Notes under the pieces: model-generated | What the model was told of the DNA's origin: nothing | Databases searched by the model: none | Seen by the model: only the letters and a program-made list of their open reading frames with translations | Shown: positions 1 to 8,955 of the stretch, in pieces | Layout: every line of letters starts with the position of its first letter | How positions within the stretch are numbered: position 1 is the stretch's first letter | Translations under genes and position numbers: made by a program | Source of the DNA: Pseudomonas extremaustralis | GTDB taxonomy: Bacteria; Pseudomonadota; Gammaproteobacteria; Pseudomonadales; Pseudomonadaceae | Assembly (NCBI RefSeq): GCF_900102035.1 | Contig: NZ_LT629689.1 | Coordinates: forward strand, 682,001-746,000 | Direction: 5' to 3' | DNA: 64,000 nt

Positions 1-659
1 AGTGTTATGCCCTGCTCACGGTAATAACGGATGAACCCACGGGTCCGATCTGCCCCGGTGGACGCATGCCGTTCGCCGGCCAATATCGCCACGTCGCGGC
101 AGCCCTGTTGGTACAAGTGTTCGGCCGCCAACCAGCCGCCCATTTCGTCGTCGCTGCCCGCCGTCAGGTGCCCGGTAATCTGGCGGCTGACGAGTACGTA
201 GGGAATGTGTTTGCGTTGCAGCAAGTCAAGCAGTGGCTGGGTTTCACCCACGTGGGAGTCACCGACAATCAGCCCGGCCACCGAGCGGCGTAAAGCGTGC
301 TCGGCACGTGCCATTTGGCGTGCCTGCTGATCTTCTGTGTTGGCGACGAAGGTGAGATAGCCCGCTTGCTCGGCCGCGCTGTCGATGCTGTCGTAAATAG
401 TCGCCATCACCAGGTCGGTAAGGCGTGGCATGAGCACGCAGATCTCCTGGCTTTTACGCAACTTCAGGTTAGATGCCTGCGTGTTCGGTCGATAATCCAG
501 TTCTTTGGCCAACGAGCGAATACGTGCCACAACCTCGGTCGACGCCGCGCGCTCGACCCCTGCCGGATCGCCATTGAGCACCCGAGACACCGTCGAAACG
601 TGTACCCCAAGTGCAATCGCCATGGACTTCAGTGTGGCGGGACGAGATTGATTCGGCAT
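1..659 (-). CDS. LacI-family transcriptional repressor (3' end outside window)
   Basis: Reading the minus strand from the ATG at 659 gives an open frame that runs off the window edge after 219 codons. Residues 8-29 form the LacI-type helix-turn-helix (TLKSMAIALGVHVSTVSRVL). The periplasmic-binding-protein-like effector domain follows, with readable stretches such as SQEICVLMPRLTDLVMATIY and ADRTRGFIRYYREQGIT. The family binds palindromic operators and is released by a small ligand, often a sugar or related carbon source. It is divergent from the MFS transporter and amidase genes, and two LacI-like operators lie in the intergenic region. Control of that transporter/amidase pair is therefore likely, with possible autoregulation. 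The ligand cannot be inferred. Confidence 0.93.
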   Translation of the reverse strand, partial: MPNQSRPATLKSMAIALGVHVSTVSRVLNGDPAGVERAASTEVVARIRSLAKELDYRPNTQASNLKLRKSQEICVLMPRLTDLVMATIYDSIDSAAEQAGYLTFVANTEDQQARQMARAEHALRRSVAGLIVGDSHVGETQPLLDLLQRKHIPYVLVSRQITGHLTAGSDDEMGGWLAAEHLYQQGCRDVAILAGERHASTGADRTRGFIRYYREQGIT

Positions 660-749
660 ATCTGAAAGGCTTCCAAGCGTCTGTTTCTGGCGCGCGATTC
701 TATCTCAATCGAGGCGCCATCGATGCGCGAACCTCCAAAAAAAATCTTT

Positions 750-810
750 ACCCAAACGATTGACTAACCATTTTTCAATCTCTACATTTTGCCAACCCAA
801 ACGTTTGGGT
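750..810 (+). promoter_or_regulatory. Sigma-70 promoter framed by two LacI-type operators
   Basis: A perfect 16-bp palindrome, ACCCAAACGTTTGGGT, lies at 795-810. An imperfect copy (ACCCAAACGATTGACT, 3 mismatches) lies at 750-765. Between them is a good sigma-70 promoter: TTGACT at 760-765, a 17-bp spacer, and TACATT at 783-788. One operator overlaps the -35 box and the other covers the expected start site near 795, a classic repression layout. The centres are 45 bp apart. The promoter faces the MFS gene at 880. The adjacent LacI-family gene is the obvious candidate to bind here; that assignment is inference. Confidence 0.8.
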
Positions 811-879
811 AAAAAATAAAAAATACGCCGGACGCGGCCGATTTTTTGACCTCTGCCCTCATTTGAAGAGTCAGTTCCT

Positions 880-2211
880 ATGAACAGTCCCGCTATCCCG
901 CGCTTCCGCTACCAGATTTTCTTCTTGATCATGCTGATGGCATTGCTCAACTACATCGACCGCGGCGCGATTTCTTATGCCTCGGCGAGCATTCTTCCCG
1001 AGTACGGCTTCGACAAGGCCGACTGGGGCAATGTGTTGGGGTTCTTTGGCTACGGCTACATTCTCGGCGCGCTGATCGGTGGCATTCTGGCCGACCGTTT
1101 TGGCGCCAAGCGTATCTGGCTGATTGCCGGTGGTACCTGGTCGATCTTTGAGATCGCCACCGCGTTTGCAGGTGACTTTGGTCTTGCGTTCATGGGTGGC
1201 TCGGCCATGGCCGGTTTCGCCACCATTCGCGTTTTGTTTGGCTTTGCCGAAGGCCCGGCTTATTCGGTGATCAATAAGAGCGTGGCTAACTGGGCGACCC
1301 CCAAGGAGCGAGGCTTCGTGGTCTCGGTCGGCCTGTTGAGCACCCCCCTCGGTGCACTGCTCACGGCACCGGTGGCGGTGGGCCTGCAGACCCTGACCGG
1401 CGACTGGCGCAGCATGTTCGTGGTGCTGGGCGTGATCAGCCTGGCACTGCTGGTTTTCTTCATGACACGCTTCACCAACACCCCGGATGAGAACCCGCGG
1501 ATGTCCAAGGCCGAGCTGGAGTTCCTGCGTCAGGAGCGTGCGGCGCAAACCACAGCCTCACCCCCTGGCACCAGCGCTACGCCGGTGTGGCATTTCTTCA
1601 AGAACAAGGACCTGCTGCTCAACGCTGTCGGTTATTTCTCGTTCGTGTATGTGACCTTTCTGCTGCTGACCTGGACTCCCAAGTACCTGCAGGACGAGTT
1701 TCACTACAACCTGTCGTCGCTGTGGTACATGGGCATGATCCCGTGGATCGGCGCCTGTTTCACCGTGTTGTTGGGCGGCAAGATTTCCGACTTGCTGCTA
1801 CGCCGCACCGGCAACCTGAAGGTGGCGCGTAGTTGGCTGGCTGCGACGTGCCTGCTGTTGACCACGTTGTGCTTCCTCCTGGTCTCGCAGGCCGAGACGG
1901 TGTGGGGTGTGATTGCCCTGATGACCGTGGCCAACGCCCTCAATGCGCTGCCGAACTCTGTCTACTGGGCCGTGGTGATCGATACCGCACCGTCGAACCG
2001 AGTGGGTGCCTACAGCGGTATGACCCATTTCATTGCCAACACCGCCTCGTTCATCGCGCCGATGCTGACCGGCTACTTGACCGTTCGCTATGGCTACTCG
2101 TCGATGTTCGTCGCGGCGGCGGTGGCCACGGCGCTGGGCATGGGGGCGATGCTGATGGTGCGTCCCGGCAGTCGGCACGTCGCGCCTTCCCCTTCGACCG
2201 CAGCAGTTTGA
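880..2211 (+). CDS. MFS transporter, anion:cation symporter type
   Basis: This 443-residue membrane protein has the hydrophobic pattern of a 12-helix major facilitator. TM1 starts near residue 12 (FFLIMLMALLNYIDR). The loop after TM2 carries a GGILADRFGAKR motif, matching the MFS A-motif between TM2 and TM3. The NYIDR ending of TM1 is typical of the ACS subfamily, which takes up organic anions such as sugar acids and aromatic acids. The gene lies under a promoter with two LacI-type operators and is 13 bp upstream of an amidase gene, so the pair is probably an operon importing and hydrolysing an amide-containing compound. The substrate cannot be named from sequence. Confidence 0.9.
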   Translation: MNSPAIPRFRYQIFFLIMLMALLNYIDRGAISYASASILPEYGFDKADWGNVLGFFGYGYILGALIGGILADRFGAKRIWLIAGGTWSIFEIATAFAGDFGLAFMGGSAMAGFATIRVLFGFAEGPAYSVINKSVANWATPKERGFVVSVGLLSTPLGALLTAPVAVGLQTLTGDWRSMFVVLGVISLALLVFFMTRFTNTPDENPRMSKAELEFLRQERAAQTTASPPGTSATPVWHFFKNKDLLLNAVGYFSFVYVTFLLLTWTPKYLQDEFHYNLSSLWYMGMIPWIGACFTVLLGGKISDLLLRRTGNLKVARSWLAATCLLLTTLCFLLVSQAETVWGVIALMTVANALNALPNSVYWAVVIDTAPSNRVGAYSGMTHFIANTASFIAPMLTGYLTVRYGYSSMFVAAAVATALGMGAMLMVRPGSRHVAPSPSTAAV

Positions 2212-2224
2212 TGGATGTGTTTGT

Positions 2225-3577
2225 ATGAATCTGACGAAGCCTATCCAAGCGGGCTATTTTTCGGGTCAATCGGTCTTTGATCTGGCTCAGCGCCTTCGTG
2301 CCGGCTGCCTGACGAGTGTCGAGCTGACTGAAGCGGCCCTTGACAGCATCGAGCGCCTGAATCCGATCCTGAACGCCTTTGTTTGCGTCGATGCCGCCGT
2401 GGCGCTGGCGCAGGCGAGCAAGGCTGATGAACTGTTCGAACAGGGCCAGGACCTGGGGCCGCTGCAGGGCATTCCGGTCGCGATCAAAGACAACATCGAT
2501 ACGTTCGACCATGTCACCACATACGGTTCGGCACACTTCGCCGGCTGCAAACCCGAGCACGATGCGGTGTGCGTACAGCGTTTGCGCGAGGCGGGCGCGG
2601 TGATCGTGGGCAAGACCCTGACGCATGAATTCGCCTACGGGCCGACGGGCGACCGCTCGCTGCAGGGCGCCGCGCGCAATCCCTGGGACGCCACCTGTAT
2701 CACCGGCGGCTCCAGTGCCGGCAGCGCCGCCGCAGTCGCCAGTGGCATGGTGCCGCTGGCACTGGGTACCGATACCGGTGGGTCGATCCGTATTCCAGCG
2801 GCCTTGTGCGGCGTGGTCGGTTTCAAGCCATCGTTTGCCAGCGTGCCGCTGGAGGGCGTGTTTCCCCTTGCGTCGAGTCTCGACCACGTGGGCCCGCTCG
2901 CCAATCACATCGAGGATGCGCGCCTGTTGTTCGAGGTGATCGCCGGGCGGCGGTGTGCAGCCTCGACTCAAGCCAGACCGTTGCGGGTTGGTTGGATCGC
3001 ATCCGGCAGCTTCGGCGCGGTCGACGCGGAGCTGGATAGCCAGGTGTACCAGGCGGCGCAACAGCTCTTTGGCGAGGGCCTGCAAACGGTCGATGAACTG
3101 GCGCTGCTGTCGGCCGAAATGAAAGCGACCTTGCAGGTGCTGCAACGCGCCGAGGCTTTCAATGTCCACGCCGAGCGCATGCAGAACGCGCCGCAGCTGT
3201 TCGAGGATGAGGTGCGCGAGCGCCTCGAGTTGTCGGGTGAAGTCAGGGGCTGGCAATACATCCGCGCCCAGTCCGGCCAGGCACGGCTCAAGGCCGCGAT
3301 CGCGCAGATATTCCAGCGCTATGACTTGCTGGTCTCGCCCAGCGTGCCGATCACGGCGACGCCAGTGGATGCCCGTGTGGTGCAGATTGGCGCGCAGGAT
3401 ATGGACGTGCGCGCCGCCTTGCTCAGTCATACCAGTGCCTGGAACCTCACCGGGTTACCCGCGATCAGCCTGCCGGTGGGGCTGGTGCGGGGGATGCCAG
3501 TGGGGCTGCAGGTCATTGGCGCGGCGGGAGAGGATGATCGACTGTTGACCCTGATGGGGCAGCGATTCCCACGCTAA
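2225..3577 (+). CDS. Amidase signature family hydrolase
   Basis: This 450-residue protein belongs to the amidase signature family (GatA/AtzF-like fold), which hydrolyses C-N bonds of carboxamides. The Ser-cisSer-Lys triad is visible: Lys88 in PVAIKDNID, Ser163 in GGSSAGS and Ser187 in TDTGGSIR. The 24-residue spacing between the two serines is the usual one. Length is normal for the family. The gene follows the MFS transporter by 13 bp and is probably co-transcribed from the LacI-controlled promoter. It could act on an imported amide or be a GatA-like paralogue. The absence of gatB and gatC nearby argues for a catabolic amidase. The next gene converges on it 26 bp downstream. Confidence 0.9.
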   Translation: MNLTKPIQAGYFSGQSVFDLAQRLRAGCLTSVELTEAALDSIERLNPILNAFVCVDAAVALAQASKADELFEQGQDLGPLQGIPVAIKDNIDTFDHVTTYGSAHFAGCKPEHDAVCVQRLREAGAVIVGKTLTHEFAYGPTGDRSLQGAARNPWDATCITGGSSAGSAAAVASGMVPLALGTDTGGSIRIPAALCGVVGFKPSFASVPLEGVFPLASSLDHVGPLANHIEDARLLFEVIAGRRCAASTQARPLRVGWIASGSFGAVDAELDSQVYQAAQQLFGEGLQTVDELALLSAEMKATLQVLQRAEAFNVHAERMQNAPQLFEDEVRERLELSGEVRGWQYIRAQSGQARLKAAIAQIFQRYDLLVSPSVPITATPVDARVVQIGAQDMDVRAALLSHTSAWNLTGLPAISLPVGLVRGMPVGLQVIGAAGEDDRLLTLMGQRFPR

Positions 3578-3603
3578 TGCCGTTGCTCCGGGCGTGCTGA
3601 GCG

Positions 3604-4395
3604 CTAATGCAGGATCTGCGCAAGAAAGCTCTGCGCCCTGGGGCTTTGCGGGTTATTGAAGAAGGCCTCTGGTGGGCTGTCTTCAATGATCCGGCCTGCG
3701 TCGAGAAACAGCACGCGCTCCGCGACTTGCCGGGCGAAGCCCATTTCATGGGTGACACAGAGCATGGTCATACCGGTGTCGGCAAGCTTGACCAACACAT
3801 CCAGCACCTCGGCGACCATCTCCGGGTCGAGGGCCGAGGTCGGTTCATCAAACAGCATGATCCTGGGTTTCATGCACAACGCCCTGGCAATGGCTACGCG
3901 CTGCTGTTGTCCACCGGACAACTGGCTGGGGAATTTGTCGGCCTGGCTCTCGATGCCGACTTTGTTCAAGTAGAACCGCCCCAGCTCTTGCGCCTCCGTG
4001 CGCGACAGGCCACGCACCGACATCGGCGCCAGCATGCAGTTTTGCAGGACGCTCAGGTGCGGGAACAGGTTGAAGTGCTGGAACACCATGCCGATTTCGC
4101 TGCGCACCTGCGCCGCCTGGCGGGTATTCAGCGCCAGGTCGGTGTCATTGACCCGGATATGACCTTTCTCCGCGATTTCCAGGCGGTTGATACAGCGGAT
4201 CAGTGTGGATTTCCCCGAGCCGGAGGGTCCGCACAGCACGATGCGCTCGCCTTCGCGCACCTTCAGCTCGATGTCATGCAAGACATGGTAGGCGCCGTAG
4301 AATTTGTTCAGCCCTTCAATACTGACCACTACACTGCGCGTGTCCGGCAACGCCACAGGGTCGGGCAGGTGAAGCAGGGGGGTTGTCGCAGGCAT
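3604..4395 (-). CDS. Polar amino acid ABC transporter, ATP-binding protein
   Basis: This is a 263-residue ATPase of the polar amino acid uptake family (HisP/GlnQ type). Walker A is GPSGSGKST (about residues 57-65), the ABC signature LSGGQQQRVAIARAL (about 155-169), Walker B IMLFDEPTS and the H-loop CVTHEM. The frame is open upstream to 4599, but the ATG at 4395 is preferred. It begins 17 bp after the oxidoreductase stop, whereas the longer frame would overlap that gene by almost 190 bp. It is the last gene of an operon containing two permeases and a binding protein, so it powers import of the substrate bound by the protein at 7239-7997. Confidence 0.93.
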   Translation of the reverse strand: MPATTPLLHLPDPVALPDTRSVVVSIEGLNKFYGAYHVLHDIELKVREGERIVLCGPSGSGKSTLIRCINRLEIAEKGHIRVNDTDLALNTRQAAQVRSEIGMVFQHFNLFPHLSVLQNCMLAPMSVRGLSRTEAQELGRFYLNKVGIESQADKFPSQLSGGQQQRVAIARALCMKPRIMLFDEPTSALDPEMVAEVLDVLVKLADTGMTMLCVTHEMGFARQVAERVLFLDAGRIIEDSPPEAFFNNPQSPRAQSFLAQILH

Positions 4396-4412
4396 GACGG
4401 TTGCTCCGCAAG

Positions 4413-5654
4413 TCAGTGGAATCGCTGCGCGCTGTAAGGCGCCGGATCGGTAAAGGTAGGAGCGCCGGTAAGCATCTCGGCGAGCAGGCGCCCGCTGACC
4501 GGGCCGAGAGTCAGGCCGTGGTGGGCATGGCCGAAGTTGAACCACAGGCCGGGGTGATGCGCCGCCGGGCCGATCACCGGGCGCATGTCCGGCAGGCACG
4601 GACGACGACCCAGCCAGGGCTCGGGGTCCAGGCGCTCGCCGAGTGGATAGAGCTTGCGCGCGAGGGCTTCACAGCGACTGAGCTGAATGTCATTGGCCTG
4701 GTCGCTGCTCTCGGCAAACTCGATGCCCGTGGTCAAACGGATCCCCTGAGCCATCGGTGCCAGCACATAGCCGCCCTGGGCATCGCAAATTGAGTGCTGC
4801 AATTGCGCATCGTCCAGCGAGCTGTAGTGCATGTGGTAGCCGCGCTTGATTGCCAGCGGAATACGATAGCCCAGCTGCTTGAACAGCTCGGGCGCTTGTG
4901 GGCCGAGGGCGATCACCGCCTGTTCGGCGCTCACCGGGCCTTGTTCGGTCAGCACCTGCCAGCGGCCATCGAGGTGTTTCAGGGTCAGCGCATCGCCCTG
5001 GATGAACCGTCCGCCGCGCTTGATAAAGAGCGCGGCGTAGCCACGGGTCAAGGCCCCGGGATCGCTGACGGTTTTCGGATCAAGCCAGTGAATACCGCCC
5101 ACCGCCTGGTCGCTCAGTGACGGTTCGCGCTCGCGTAATTGCTCGCCGTCGAGCACTTCATAACGCAAGCCATAGGGCTGCAAGGCACGGGCATCGGCCT
5201 GGGCCGTGCTAAAGGCCGGTTGATTGCGAAACACCTCGATCCAGCCATTGGCTTTGATCAGATGACCCATGCCGGCGGCCTCGATCAGCGCATCATGCTC
5301 ATCCACGCAGCGTTGCACCAACGGCAGCATGGCGCGAGCGGCCTGGTTCAACCGGGTCGGTGACGAGTTCTGCCAGTAGGTGAACAGCCAGGGCGCGACT
5401 TTGGGCAGGTAGCGCCAGCTGTAACGCACATCGGATTGCTGGTTGAGGCTATAGCGCACCAGGCTCGACAGTTCTCGCGGGAACGCATAGGGAATCACAC
5501 TGGAGCGCTCGATCAGCCCGGCATTGCCATGGCTGGTGCCGTTTCCGGGTGGCTGGCGGTCGATCAGGATGACCTCAACGCCACGCGCTTGCAGGTGCAG
5601 TGCAGTGCAGACGCCGACAATCCCGGCGCCCAGAACGATGGTTTGGCAATGCAT
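4413..5654 (-). CDS. FAD-dependent D-amino acid dehydrogenase-like oxidoreductase (DadA type)
   Basis: This 413-residue flavoprotein is of the DAO/DadA superfamily. The N-terminal dinucleotide-binding motif is IVLGAGIVGVCTALHLQARG, followed by the acidic residue of VILIDR. A GNGTSHGNAG stretch near residue 40 and a C-terminal FNFGHAHHGLTLGPVSGRLLAE segment match FAD-contacting regions of this family. The ATG at 5654 is chosen because an AAGGAA ribosome site precedes it; the frame is open 69 bp further. These enzymes oxidise D-amino acids or cyclic amino acids to the imino acid and pass electrons to the respiratory chain. Embedding between ABC transporter genes implies the imported compound is its substrate. 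D-lysine, hydroxyproline or a related compound are options; none is proven. Confidence 0.88.
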   Translation of the reverse strand: MHCQTIVLGAGIVGVCTALHLQARGVEVILIDRQPPGNGTSHGNAGLIERSSVIPYAFPRELSSLVRYSLNQQSDVRYSWRYLPKVAPWLFTYWQNSSPTRLNQAARAMLPLVQRCVDEHDALIEAAGMGHLIKANGWIEVFRNQPAFSTAQADARALQPYGLRYEVLDGEQLREREPSLSDQAVGGIHWLDPKTVSDPGALTRGYAALFIKRGGRFIQGDALTLKHLDGRWQVLTEQGPVSAEQAVIALGPQAPELFKQLGYRIPLAIKRGYHMHYSSLDDAQLQHSICDAQGGYVLAPMAQGIRLTTGIEFAESSDQANDIQLSRCEALARKLYPLGERLDPEPWLGRRPCLPDMRPVIGPAAHHPGLWFNFGHAHHGLTLGPVSGRLLAEMLTGAPTFTDPAPYSAQRFH

Positions 5655-5703
5655 GAAAAATTCCTTGTGACACGTCGTGCAGGATGGCGGGTAAACGACA
5701 GGC

Positions 5704-6414
5704 TCACGGCAGATGGCGGCCAAGTCGGGCTTCGACGCGCTTGAGGACGCGGCGGATAATTTCGACGATCAGCAGATAAAGAACGGCTGCCCACAGGTAA
5801 ACCTGGAAATCGAGGCTGCGCGAGAAAGCCAGCTTGGTCACGCCCATCAGGTCGTAAATAGTCACCAGCGAAGCGATGGCGCTGGCCTTGACCATCAGAA
5901 TCAGCTCGTTACCCAGCGGGCCGATGGCGACCAACAGCGATTGGGGCAGGATGACTTTGAAGAACGTGGTTGAACGTTTCAGGCTCAAGGCCTTGGCCGC
6001 CTCATGCTGCCCCTGGGAGACCGAGAGCAGGCTGCCGCGGAAAATCTCTGCCTGATAAGCCGCCGTATTCAAGGTGAAGGCCAGCAGCGTGCAAAACCAC
6101 GCATCGCGGAAAAACCACCATAGCCCCACGTCTTGCCAGAATCCCTTGAACGACCCGAGGCCGTAATACAGCAGGAACAATTGCGCGAGTAATGGCGAGC
6201 CACGAAAACAGTAGACATACAGTGCGCTCGAGCGCTGCAACAGCAGGTTGTTGGACACCCGGGCCAAAGCAATCAGCAGGCCGAGCAGGGCGCCGAGCGT
6301 GAATGAAATCGCCACCAGCTTGCCCGTGACCAACAAGCCTTCGAGCATCCGCGGGCCATAGCGCTGTAACAGGTCGACGTCGATCAACCACTGCGCAAAA
6401 TTTTCCAATGTCAT
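5704..6414 (-). CDS. Amino acid ABC transporter permease (second)
   Basis: This 236-residue inner-membrane permease is of the HisM/GltK type. It carries the family's cytoplasmic EAA-like loop EAAKALSLKRSTTFFKVILPQ and several hydrophobic helices. The ATG at 6414 overlaps the TGA of the preceding permease (ATGA, 6411-6414), which signals translational coupling and heterodimer assembly. The frame is open further upstream, but that stretch lies inside the neighbouring permease gene. It pairs with the permease at 6411-7130 and the ATPase at 3604-4395. Confidence 0.92.
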   Translation of the reverse strand: MTLENFAQWLIDVDLLQRYGPRMLEGLLVTGKLVAISFTLGALLGLLIALARVSNNLLLQRSSALYVYCFRGSPLLAQLFLLYYGLGSFKGFWQDVGLWWFFRDAWFCTLLAFTLNTAAYQAEIFRGSLLSVSQGQHEAAKALSLKRSTTFFKVILPQSLLVAIGPLGNELILMVKASAIASLVTIYDLMGVTKLAFSRSLDFQVYLWAAVLYLLIVEIIRRVLKRVEARLGRHLP

Positions 6415-7130
6415 GGTTGTGCGCTCCGCAGATGCCGACTGAAGTGCCGCTCGATCCATGCGAACGCGCGCCCCGACAGCGCCGAGAAAAACAGGTAGCC
6501 AAAACAGGCCACGGCGTAGAAGAACAACGGCTCCTTGGTCACGCTCACCGCCAGGTTGGTCTGGCGCATCAGATCGACCAGCGAAATGGTGGAGACCAGC
6601 GACGTGTCCTTGAGCAGCGACAACCAATTATTCGACAGCCCAGGCAAGGCGATACGTACCAGTTGCGGGAACACCACCTTGCGAAAGGTCGTGGCCTTGC
6701 TCAACCCGAGTGCCGCAGACGCCTCGTACTGACCCTTGTGGACGGTCTTGAACGCACCGAGCCAGATCTCGCTGGAGAACGCCGCAAAGACAAAACTGAA
6801 GGCGACCATGGCCGCCAGAAAGGTATTGATGGTGACCTGTGTTTCATAGCCCATCGCCGCGAGGATTTTCTGGGCGCCAATCTGGCAACCGTAATAAATG
6901 ATCAGCAGCGTCAGCAACTCCGGCAGGCCCCGAAACACCGTGGAAAACAGCGTAGCGAACGAGCGCAGCCACGGTTTTTTCGAGCGTGCGGCCAAAGCCA
7001 GTCCAAGCCCCAGGGGCAAGCCCACCGGCAGGCAGGCCAGCGCCAGCGCCAGGGTCACCAACGCGCCGGCCAGCAGCGCTTGCCCCCAGCCACCGCTGGC
7101 AAACGACAACAGTGATAGATGTTCGATCAT
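6411..7130 (-). CDS. Amino acid ABC transporter permease (first)
   Basis: This 239-residue permease is of the HisQ/ArtQ type. It has an N-terminal helix pair, the FRGLPELLTLLIIYYG segment typical of the family, and the coupling loop EASAALGLSKATTFRKVVFPQ. The ATG at 7130 has a GAGGG ribosome site upstream; an in-frame start at 7154 lacks one. The 3' end overlaps the start of the second permease by 4 bp. Together the two permeases form the membrane channel of the importer. Confidence 0.92.
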   Translation of the reverse strand: MIEHLSLLSFASGGWGQALLAGALVTLALALACLPVGLPLGLGLALAARSKKPWLRSFATLFSTVFRGLPELLTLLIIYYGCQIGAQKILAAMGYETQVTINTFLAAMVAFSFVFAAFSSEIWLGAFKTVHKGQYEASAALGLSKATTFRKVVFPQLVRIALPGLSNNWLSLLKDTSLVSTISLVDLMRQTNLAVSVTKEPLFFYAVACFGYLFFSALSGRAFAWIERHFSRHLRSAQP

Positions 7131-7238
7131 GCTCGAACCCTCGTGAAAGGACATCGTGGGACGGGCACTGGCGCACCCGCTTCTGGCCAGTCTGGGCTCA
7201 GGCAGCGGGTGGACCGTCAGTGCTCCACAGGCGACGAA

Positions 7239-7997
7239 TCAGTGATAGATATCGAAAGCAAAATACTTGCTGGAGATCTTCTGATACGTGCCATCGGCCA
7301 CAATTTCGTCGAGGGCTTTGTTGAAGCGTTCGCGCAGCGCGTTGTCTTCCTTGCGCACCGCAATCGAGGCATCGGCCTGGGTGCCATTGACATCGCCGAG
7401 CATCTTGCAGCAGCTTTTGCCGGCCTTGTCGATCCAGTCGGCGAGCGGGAATTTGTCGGCAATCACACCGTCGAGCCGACCAGACGCCAGGTCGCTGTTG
7501 GCCTCGTCCAGCGTCGGGTAGAGCTTCACATTGGCGCCGGCTTTGCCGTACACGTCTTCGGCATAAATAGACTGGGTGGAAGAGGATTGCGCGCCGACGG
7601 TTTTGCCTTTGAAGTTGGTCTGCGCGTCGCTGATGTCCGAGTCTTTGGGAACCGCAACGGACAGTGGGGTTTTGTAGTAGTGATGGGTGAAGCTGATTTT
7701 CTTGCGGCGCTCTTCGGTGTCGATCATCGACGCCACCACCGCGTCATATTTCTTGGCCATCAAGGCCGGAATGATACCGTCCCAGTCTTGCGCCACCAGG
7801 GTGCATTGGGCCTGCATGCGCTCGCACAGGGCGAGGGCAATATCGACGTCAAAGCCATGGAGCTGGTTATCCGAATCGACATAGTTGAACGGCGGGTAAG
7901 CGCCTTCGGTGGCGATTTTCAACACGTCGGCCTGGGCGAGACCGACACTGGCGGCGAATACCGCACACACACTTGCAAAGCGAATGACTCGTTTCAT
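7239..7997 (-). CDS. Periplasmic amino acid-binding protein of ABC transporter
   Basis: This 252-residue protein has a signal peptide (about residues 1-23, cleavage near GLAQA-D). The mature start, DVLKIATEGAYPPFNYVDS, is characteristic of the HisJ/ArgT family of polar amino acid binding proteins. GFDVDIALALCERM and the central DGIIPALMAKKYDAVVASM are also family hallmarks. It delivers substrate to the two permeases encoded 108 bp downstream. A CC pair (GKSCCKML, about residues 195-202) resembles the disulfide region of lysine/arginine/ornithine binders, which is weakly consistent with a basic or cyclic amino acid. The gene lies 22 bp after the RpiR-type regulator gene. Confidence 0.93.
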   Translation of the reverse strand: MKRVIRFASVCAVFAASVGLAQADVLKIATEGAYPPFNYVDSDNQLHGFDVDIALALCERMQAQCTLVAQDWDGIIPALMAKKYDAVVASMIDTEERRKKISFTHHYYKTPLSVAVPKDSDISDAQTNFKGKTVGAQSSSTQSIYAEDVYGKAGANVKLYPTLDEANSDLASGRLDGVIADKFPLADWIDKAGKSCCKMLGDVNGTQADASIAVRKEDNALRERFNKALDEIVADGTYQKISSKYFAFDIYH

Positions 7998-8019
7998 CGT
8001 TGCCTCTCAATCTGCTGGC

Positions 8020-8955
8020 CTATTGCTCTTGTTTGCTCGCGAGTGACGATGTGTAACCCACGAACTCGTTATGTAGCGCGGCAGTGGCTTCCAAGCGTTT
8101 CTCAACATCGGGCCCGAGTTTCTTGCAGACCTCGTTGACCATCAGGTGAACCAGCGACAGCATCGTCGACGTCGATTCCCAGAAAAGATTGAATTCAGTA
8201 GGCAGGCGAAAGACCTCGTCGGCGTGCAGCTCGGCCCAGTCGCAAAAGGTGTCGGTGATCAGCGTCACCGGAATGCCAGCAGCCCGGGCCTTGCGGCACA
8301 GGGTCAGGGCGTGGCGCGAATAGCGGCGCGCCTCGAACACCACCAGGGCGGTGTGTTCAGGGTTGCTCAGCAACACGTCGCCGAAATGCCCGGCAGAGCC
8401 GTCCACCACCTGCACGCCATCGCGCAGGTACTGCAACAGGTGCACCATCGAGAGGGCGATGCCGCGCTCGGTCTGAAAACCGGCAACGAAGATTTTTGGC
8501 GTTTTAGCCAAGCGTTTGGCGACGGTATCCCAGGCTGGCGTCTGGCTGTGTTCATAGACGCTTACCAGCGCGGCGACTTCCAGCTCCAGGCTGCGCGAAA
8601 GTCCCTGCGGGTTGTGGCTCTGTTGCTGACGAAACTCTTGCAAGCGGTCGCCCACCAGCCACGGGCCATCGCCGAGGTCATCCTTCAGGTCGTTTTTCAG
8701 ATCCTTGAAATGGCTGTAACCGAGTGAACGGCAAAAGCGTCCGACGCTCGATTCGCTGACCCCGAGTTTCTGGGCGATATCGGCGGCGGTCTGAAAGGGC
8801 AGTTCATGCAGGTTGGCGAGCATGTACGTGGCAATCGTCCGACCAGAAGCGGCAGCTGTTGACAGACTGTTTTCAAGGCGTTGTTTGATCGGTTGGCTCA
8901 CGGTACGACTCGCTGTCTTTTTTGCTTGCGATAGAAAATGAATGTTTTCTGTCAT
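8020..8955 (-). CDS. RpiR/MurR-family transcriptional regulator
   Basis: This 311-residue protein has an N-terminal helix-turn-helix (TAADIAQKLGVSESSVGRFC, about residues 57-76) and a C-terminal SIS domain (about 130-270), the RpiR arrangement. The SIS domain normally senses a phosphosugar or amino-acid-derived ligand. The ATG at 8955 is the first ATG but lacks a clear ribosome site. A TTG just before it and a GTG at 8901 are alternatives; the GTG would place the 8930-8953 inverted repeat upstream of the gene. It heads the transporter/oxidoreductase operon and is divergent from the DpkA-like reductase, so it probably controls both. Confidence 0.88.
   Translation of the reverse strand: MTENIHFLSQAKKTASRTVSQPIKQRLENSLSTAAASGRTIATYMLANLHELPFQTAADIAQKLGVSESSVGRFCRSLGYSHFKDLKNDLKDDLGDGPWLVGDRLQEFRQQQSHNPQGLSRSLELEVAALVSVYEHSQTPAWDTVAKRLAKTPKIFVAGFQTERGIALSMVHLLQYLRDGVQVVDGSAGHFGDVLLSNPEHTALVVFEARRYSRHALTLCRKARAAGIPVTLITDTFCDWAELHADEVFRLPTEFNLFWESTSTMLSLVHLMVNEVCKKLGPDVEKRLEATAALHNEFVGYTSSLASKQEQ

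Noticed and set aside
2051..3430. 459-codon minus-strand frame opposite the amidase
   Set aside because: The amidase on the plus strand has an intact catalytic triad; the antisense frame has no motifs.
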